From PWPR01 sp964497955 (lineage in GTDB: Bacteria; Bacillota; UBA994; PWPR01): 9,859 bases of DNA. Shown in pieces: positions 6,388 to 9,859 of the stretch; positions within the stretch are counted from its first letter, which is position 1, and each line of letters starts with the position of its first letter. Both the position numbers and the translations under genes were made by a program. The stretch spans positions 1-9,859 of the forward strand of contig CAZCFQ010000077.1 of NCBI GenBank assembly GCA_964497955.1, in the 5' to 3' direction. The notes below the pieces were generated by a model. That model was not told where the DNA came from. It did not search any database and was given only the letters and a program-made list of their open reading frames with translations.

Positions 6388-6582
6388 ATGCCTAGATTAG
6401 ATAGAACTGGACCAAATGGTGCTGGGCCAATGACAGGTAGAGCTATGGGAAAATGCAATCCTAATATTGAACAAGAGCAAGAGAGAAGTTTCTTAGGTAA
6501 AGTTTTCTTTAGAAATAGAGGCCAAAGAGGACGAGGAAGAGGTCTTGGACGAAGAACTCCAAGAGGATTAGGTAGAAGATAA
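6388..6582 (+). CDS. DUF5320-type small basic protein, copy 2
   Basis: A 64-residue, strongly basic paralogue of the gene above. It shares MPxxDxTGPNGxGPxTGRxxGxC with copy 1 (here MPRLDRTGPNGAGPMTGRAM, followed by G-K-Cys), then has a charged linker and a C-terminal Arg/Gly tail (about residues 46-64) in place of the coiled coil. Two adjacent ATGs exist at 6385 and 6388; the second is preferred because GGAGG (6375-6379) is 8 bases away and relatives start MPR. An upstream in-frame TTG at 6364 has no ribosome site. It is probably read from the promoter at 5991-6019 through the intervening hairpin. Function unknown; the Arg-rich tail could contact nucleic acid. Confidence 0.8.
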   Translation: MPRLDRTGPNGAGPMTGRAMGKCNPNIEQEQERSFLGKVFFRNRGQRGRGRGLGRRTPRGLGRR

Positions 6583-6594
6583 TAAATTGATAAT

Positions 6595-6625
6595 AAACAC
6601 TAGTCATTTATTGGCTAGTGTTTTT
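6595..6625 (+). terminator. Intrinsic terminator after the DUF5320 pair
   Basis: A stem of about 12 bp (6595-6606 with 6612-6623, core CACTAG/CTAGTG, one G-U pair) around a short T-rich loop is followed by a T tract (6621-6625). It ends the DUF5320 transcript before the peroxiredoxin promoter. Confidence 0.85.
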
Positions 6626-6673
6626 AATATGGCACAATTTAACAAATCTTTATCACATATTAAAATATTAAAG

Positions 6674-6702
6674 TTGAATAAAGAGTCTTTATTGATTATA
6701 AT
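6674..6702 (+). promoter_or_regulatory. Promoter of the selenocysteine peroxiredoxin gene
   Basis: TTGAAT (6674-6679) and TATAAT (6697-6702) are exactly 17 bases apart. Transcription would start near 6708-6710, at the base of the leader hairpin at 6708-6733. Confidence 0.78.
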
Positions 6703-6707
6703 TATTA

Positions 6708-6733
6708 TATAGAGCATATGTCCCCGCTCTATA
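6708..6733 (+). promoter_or_regulatory. Leader hairpin/operator candidate carrying CATATGTCC
   Basis: TATAGAGC (6708-6715) and GCTCTATA (6726-6733) form a perfect 8-bp stem around a 10-base loop. CATATGTCC (6715-6723) begins at the last stem base and fills most of the loop; the same core occurs at the two promoters upstream. No T tract follows, so it is not a terminator. It could be a DNA operator at the start site or a 5' RNA stem that stabilises the message or hinders ribosome access. Confidence 0.55.
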
Positions 6734-6763
6734 AACTTGAAAATAATTTTGAGGAGAGATTAT

Positions 6764-7483
6764 ATGCCAAAAGAATTTCAAGTAGGTTGTAAAGTACCAG
6801 ACCAGCCCAAAAAACAAGATGTTACAGGGCAAGAAGAAGTTAAAGAAACTACAAGCAGAAAGGAAGATAATATGATAAAAGTCGGTAAACCAGCACCAAG
6901 TTTTACAGCTCCAGCTTATTACAATGGTAAGTTTGTAAGTGTTGATTTAGAAGAATATCGTGGGAAGTGGGTACTACTCTGTTTCTATCCAGGAGATTTT
7001 ACTTTCGTTTGAGCAACTGAGGTATCAGCAGTTGCTGATAGATATGAAGAATTGCAAGAAATGGGAGTAGAAGTACTTTCTGTGAGTGTAGACAGTGTGT
7101 ATGTACACAAGATTTGGAATGATAATGAGCTATCTAAAATGGTAGATGGTGGAGTTGGATTCCCAATGTTGTCTGACCAAGGTGGAAAAATTGGTACTCT
7201 ATATGGAATTTATGATGATGAAGGCGGAGTAGAAACAAGAGGCCGTTTCATTATTGATCCAGATGGCATAGTTCAAGGTTTTGAGGTATTAACACCTCCA
7301 GTGGGACGTAATGTAGATGAAACAGTAAGACAAATAAGTGCTTTCCAACTTGTACGTGAATCTCAAGGTTCAGAAGCTACACCTTCTGGTTGGAAACCAG
7401 GTAAAAAGACATTAAAACCTGGTCCACAATTAGTTGGTAATGTATGGAAAGAGTGGACTGTTAAAGATAGCTACGAAAAGTAA
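6764..7483 (+). CDS. prxU: Selenocysteine-containing peroxiredoxin (PrxU type), TGA at 7010-7012 read as Sec
   Basis: An AhpC/Prx-type peroxiredoxin that reduces hydrogen peroxide and organic peroxides. The frame runs across one in-frame TGA that falls exactly where the peroxidatic Cys belongs: GDFTFV-U-ATEVSAV against the family's DFTFVCPTE. The PxxxTxx-U motif (Pro76, Thr80, Sec83) and the catalytic Arg (161, GRFIIDPDG) are kept, with VLSVSVDSVYVH between. Homology is unbroken on both sides and a SECIS-like hairpin follows the TGA, so this is recoding, not a pseudogene. ATG 6764 has GAGGAGAG upstream and gives 239 residues; an internal ATG at 6872 with AAGGAAG gives 203 residues and Sec47, the canonical position. 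The usual resolving Cys of the VCPxxW block is Thr206 (EATPSGW). The long form adds 36 residues with Cys9. Sec machinery (selA, selB, selC, selD) must lie elsewhere. Confidence 0.92.
7010..7036 (+). promoter_or_regulatory. UGA selenocysteine codon with bacterial SECIS-like stem-loop
   Basis: Directly after the TGA (7010-7012), GCAACTG (7013-7019) pairs perfectly with CAGTTGC (7029-7035), and A7012-T7036 extends it to 8 bp. The apical loop AGGTATCAG has G in its second and third positions, as in bacterial SECIS elements, and sits about 8 bases from the codon, in the usual SelB-binding range. It lies inside the coding frame, as bacterial SECIS elements do. Confidence 0.85.
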
Positions 7484-7497
7484 ATAGAAACTAAATG

Positions 7498-7527
7498 ACC
7501 AGGAGATACTATATCTCCTGGTTTTTT
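7498..7527 (+). terminator. Intrinsic terminator after the peroxiredoxin gene
   Basis: A perfect 11-bp stem (ACCAGGAGATA 7498-7508 with TATCTCCTGGT 7512-7522) with a 3-base loop is followed by six T (7522-7527). A TATAAT (7531-7536) just downstream may serve as the -10 for sbcD, though no clear -35 is visible. Confidence 0.92.
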
Positions 7528-7566
7528 GTGTATAATAATAATTAATAGACAAAAAGGACTGATAAA

Positions 7567-8721
7567 ATGAAGATCATTCATACAAGTGACTGGCATATAG
7601 GAAAATTGGTTCATGGTTTGCATATGACACAAGATCAGGAGTATATATTAAATCAATTATTAGAAATTATAGAATCGGAAAAGCCAGATGTTTTAATCAT
7701 CAGTGGAGATATTTATGATCGATCGGTTCCCCCAACTGAAGCGATTAAGCTTTTAGATAAGACATTAGCAAAAATTCTTATTGAACATCGATGCAATATT
7801 ATTATGATTGCTGGAAATCATGATAATCCAGACCGATTATCTTTTGCATCTGAATTATTAAAAGTACAAGGTTTATATATAGTTTCAAATATTGAACAAG
7901 CCTTAAACCCTATTATAATGAATGATGAGGATGGAGAAGTTGCATTTTATCCAATCCCATATTTAGAACCTAGTATTGTTAAACGTTATTATCAAGATGA
8001 AAAGGTTAAGACACATCAGGGTGCATTAGAAAAAATATTAGAAAATTTGGAAATAGATTATAGTAAAAATAGAAGAAATGTTGCCATATACCATGGGTTT
8101 GTTAAAGGATTTAGTGATGTTGAAACAAGTGAATCTGAGAGACAATTAAGCATTGGAGGATCAGAAGTAGTAGATGTTATGCTTTTTAAGAAGTTTGATT
8201 ATGTCGCTCTAGGACATTTACATGGCCCTCAAAAGATTCAATTACCTAACATACGATATGCAGGGTCTTTACTAAAGTATTCTTTCTCAGAACATTTGCA
8301 TAAAAAAGGCATATTAATAATAGACTTAAAAGATGATGATATTTTGATAAATGAAATAAAACTCAATCCAAAAAGAAATATGCGTAGAATAAAGGGGAAG
8401 TTAGAAGACTTAATAGAGCATGCAGAAAGTGAAGGTAATCAGGACTATATTGAAGCAATTTTGACAGATAGAGGAGAGTTAATTGATGCGATAGGAAAAT
8501 TGCGTTCAGTATACCCAAATATATTGTCCCTTACTCGAGAAAATACATATCTATTACAAACTGATAATACTTCAGCAAGTAAAGAGTTCAATAAGATGCA
8601 TCCAACAGATTTGTTTTATGAGTTTTTTGAAAATATAACTGGCGAAAATCTTCCAAAAGGTAGTCAGTCTATTATAGAAAAAACATATTTAGAGATTTCT
8701 AAAGAAAAGAGGAGAAACTAG
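7567..8721 (+). CDS. sbcD: Exonuclease subunit SbcD (Mre11 family)
   Basis: SbcD is the metallophosphoesterase nuclease subunit of the SbcCD complex, which cleaves hairpins and processes DNA ends during repair. The 384-residue length suits the family. The metal-binding motifs appear in order: SDWHIGK (Asp8, His10), SGDIYDRS (Asp48), AGNHDNPDR (Asn84, His85), AIYHGFVKG, and GHLHGPQ, followed by the capping domain. AAAGGA lies 8 bases before ATG. The stop TAG shares its last base with the GTG start of sbcC, so the subunits are translationally coupled. Nothing ties it to the metal-cluster genes upstream beyond position; a strong terminator separates them. Confidence 0.95.
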   Translation: MKIIHTSDWHIGKLVHGLHMTQDQEYILNQLLEIIESEKPDVLIISGDIYDRSVPPTEAIKLLDKTLAKILIEHRCNIIMIAGNHDNPDRLSFASELLKVQGLYIVSNIEQALNPIIMNDEDGEVAFYPIPYLEPSIVKRYYQDEKVKTHQGALEKILENLEIDYSKNRRNVAIYHGFVKGFSDVETSESERQLSIGGSEVVDVMLFKKFDYVALGHLHGPQKIQLPNIRYAGSLLKYSFSEHLHKKGILIIDLKDDDILINEIKLNPKRNMRRIKGKLEDLIEHAESEGNQDYIEAILTDRGELIDAIGKLRSVYPNILSLTRENTYLLQTDNTSASKEFNKMHPTDLFYEFFENITGENLPKGSQSIIEKTYLEISKEKRRN

Positions 8722-9859
8722 TGAAACCTTTAAAATTAAGAATGGAAGCTTTTGGTCCATATGCAAATGAAGAGGTCATTGATTTTGAAGATATTTTACA
8801 AGATGATATTTTCTTAATTACTGGGCCAACAGGTTCTGGTAAAACAACAATTTTTGATGCCATAAGTTTCGCTCTTTATGGAGAAGCTAGTGGTGATTAC
8901 AGAAAAGCAGATCATTTAAGAAGCCAATTTGCTACAAAAGATCAACTAACACAAGTTTCACTTGATTTTATAATTAAAGATATTAAATATAATATTACTA
9001 GAATACCTAGACAAGAAAGACCAAAATATAGTGGCGACGGTTTTACAACTCAAGATCATACTGCTACATTAACTATTCATTCTACACCAGAAAAAAATGT
9101 TGAAGGGGTTACAAATGTAGCGCAAGAAGTTGAAAAAATTATAGGTCTTAATGTAGATCAATTTCGTCAAATAATGATGTTACCTCAGGGCGAGTTTAGA
9201 AAATTATTAGTTGCTGATTCTCAAGAAAGAGAGAAAGTATTACAAAAGTTGTTTGACACCTCTATCTATCAAGCATTACAAACCAGTTTAGATAACAAGG
9301 AAAAAGAGTTAAAAAAGGAAATAAATAAAAAAATAGATTTTTTAAAAGATAAACTACTAAATATAAGAGTTGAAGATGATGAGTATAATAATATAATCAA
9401 TAAAGAAGACATTAATTATATTAAAGCTTTAGAGATAGTTAATAGAAATATACAAAGAAAAGAAGTTTATTTAAGTAATAAGAATAAAGAGTTAGATCAA
9501 GTTAATGAAAATTTAGAGTCTAAAATAAAAGAAATCGCAAATGCAGAAGAAATAAATAAAAAATTTGATGACTTGGAAAAGACAACACAAGAGTATGATA
9601 AGTTGAAGGATTTAAGCGGACAATACCAACGTTTAGAAGAAACAATTATACTTGCAGAAAAGGCAAAGTTTCTAAAAATAGCGATAGATTCTATAAATAA
9701 GTTAGAAGATAAAACTAAAAGTTTAAGTGAGAGATGGAAATCTTTAGTTGAAGATAAAAAAGAGAAAGAAGAAGAATTAAGTAATCGAGTTAATATATTT
9801 AATAAGTTGGATAGCAATGAAGAAAAATTAAAAAGAGAAAAACTAACAAAAGAAGTAAA
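8721..9859 (+). CDS. sbcC: Exonuclease subunit SbcC (Rad50 family), N-terminal part cut by the window end
   Basis: SbcC is the SMC-like ATPase subunit of SbcCD; ATP binding opens and closes the complex on DNA. The 379 codons present begin MKPLKLRMEAFGPY, carry Walker A TGPTGSGKTT (residues 34-43) followed by FDAISFALYGEASGD, the family's LRSQFA segment, and the Q-loop region MMLPQGEFRKLL (Gln156), then a Lys/Glu-rich coiled coil from about residue 195 to the window edge. The zinc hook, signature motif and Walker B lie beyond the window. GTG 8721 is chosen because AGAGGAG (8708-8714) is 6 bases upstream and the start overlaps the sbcD stop; the next in-frame ATG (residue 8) would remove the first beta strand. 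Confidence 0.95.
   Translation, partial: MKPLKLRMEAFGPYANEEVIDFEDILQDDIFLITGPTGSGKTTIFDAISFALYGEASGDYRKADHLRSQFATKDQLTQVSLDFIIKDIKYNITRIPRQERPKYSGDGFTTQDHTATLTIHSTPEKNVEGVTNVAQEVEKIIGLNVDQFRQIMMLPQGEFRKLLVADSQEREKVLQKLFDTSIYQALQTSLDNKEKELKKEINKKIDFLKDKLLNIRVEDDEYNNIINKEDINYIKALEIVNRNIQRKEVYLSNKNKELDQVNENLESKIKEIANAEEINKKFDDLEKTTQEYDKLKDLSGQYQRLEETIILAEKAKFLKIAIDSINKLEDKTKSLSERWKSLVEDKKEKEEELSNRVNIFNKLDSNEEKLKREKLTKEV

Noticed and set aside
6764..7012. Peroxiredoxin gene as a pseudogene or as two separate genes split by a nonsense codon
   Set aside because: The stop is a TGA at the single residue where Sec replaces Cys, the frame and homology continue unbroken, and a SECIS-like hairpin follows. 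The downstream piece alone has no ribosome site at its first ATG.
7618..7628. A further copy of the promoter motif (GCATATGACAC)
   Set aside because: It lies inside sbcD coding sequence (Leu-His-Met-Thr) and lacks the TCC part of the motif; likely chance. GGTCCATATG in sbcC near 8753 was rejected likewise.

Overview
The window is AT-rich, has tightly packed genes with strong AGGAGG-type ribosome binding sites, and encodes proteins typical of low-GC anaerobic Firmicutes (class Clostridia). Arginine deiminase, ferredoxin-fused MinD-type ATPases, NifX/orange-protein-like proteins and a peroxiredoxin with an in-frame UGA at its catalytic position all fit a strict anaerobe that uses selenocysteine. 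I cannot name a genus from sequence alone.

Layout. (1) 1-481, minus strand: the 5' part of arginine deiminase (arcA), with its promoter at 512-540. (2) 482-789: a divergent control region holding an 18-bp palindrome, a TPP (THI-box) riboswitch and an intrinsic terminator. (3) 790-2997: a thiamine salvage operon thiD-thiM-thiE with overlapping genes. (4) 3006-3524: a single-gene unit for a DUF134/UPF0251 HTH-zinc-ribbon protein with its own extended -10 promoter and terminator. (5) 3534-5994: a four-gene operon of two small NifX/NifB-type (orange-protein-like) proteins and two MinD/Mrp-like P-loop ATPases, each carrying an inserted 2[4Fe-4S] ferredoxin module. (6) 5991-6625: two tandem small Gly/Arg-rich DUF5320 proteins, each followed by a hairpin terminator. 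(7) 6674-7527: a selenocysteine peroxiredoxin (PrxU type) whose TGA at 7010-7012 replaces the peroxidatic cysteine codon and is followed at once by a SECIS-like stem-loop. (8) 7567-9859: the DNA repair nuclease pair sbcD-sbcC, with sbcC cut by the window end.

How the parts work together. The thi genes salvage hydroxymethylpyrimidine and thiazole into thiamine phosphate and would be shut off by TPP. Regions 4-6 form a recurrent anaerobe cluster related in content to the orange protein (ORP) locus of Desulfovibrio, which handles a Mo-Cu cluster; here a DUF134 protein replaces the sigma54 control known there. The promoters of regions 5, 6 and 7 share the core CATATGTCC: at the -35 box in the first two, and in a leader hairpin in the peroxiredoxin. 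I infer, without proof, that one regulator, perhaps the DUF134 protein, links the metal-cluster genes with the selenoprotein peroxiredoxin.

The most notable items are the selenoprotein, which ordinary gene calling would split or mis-start, and the shared promoter motif.
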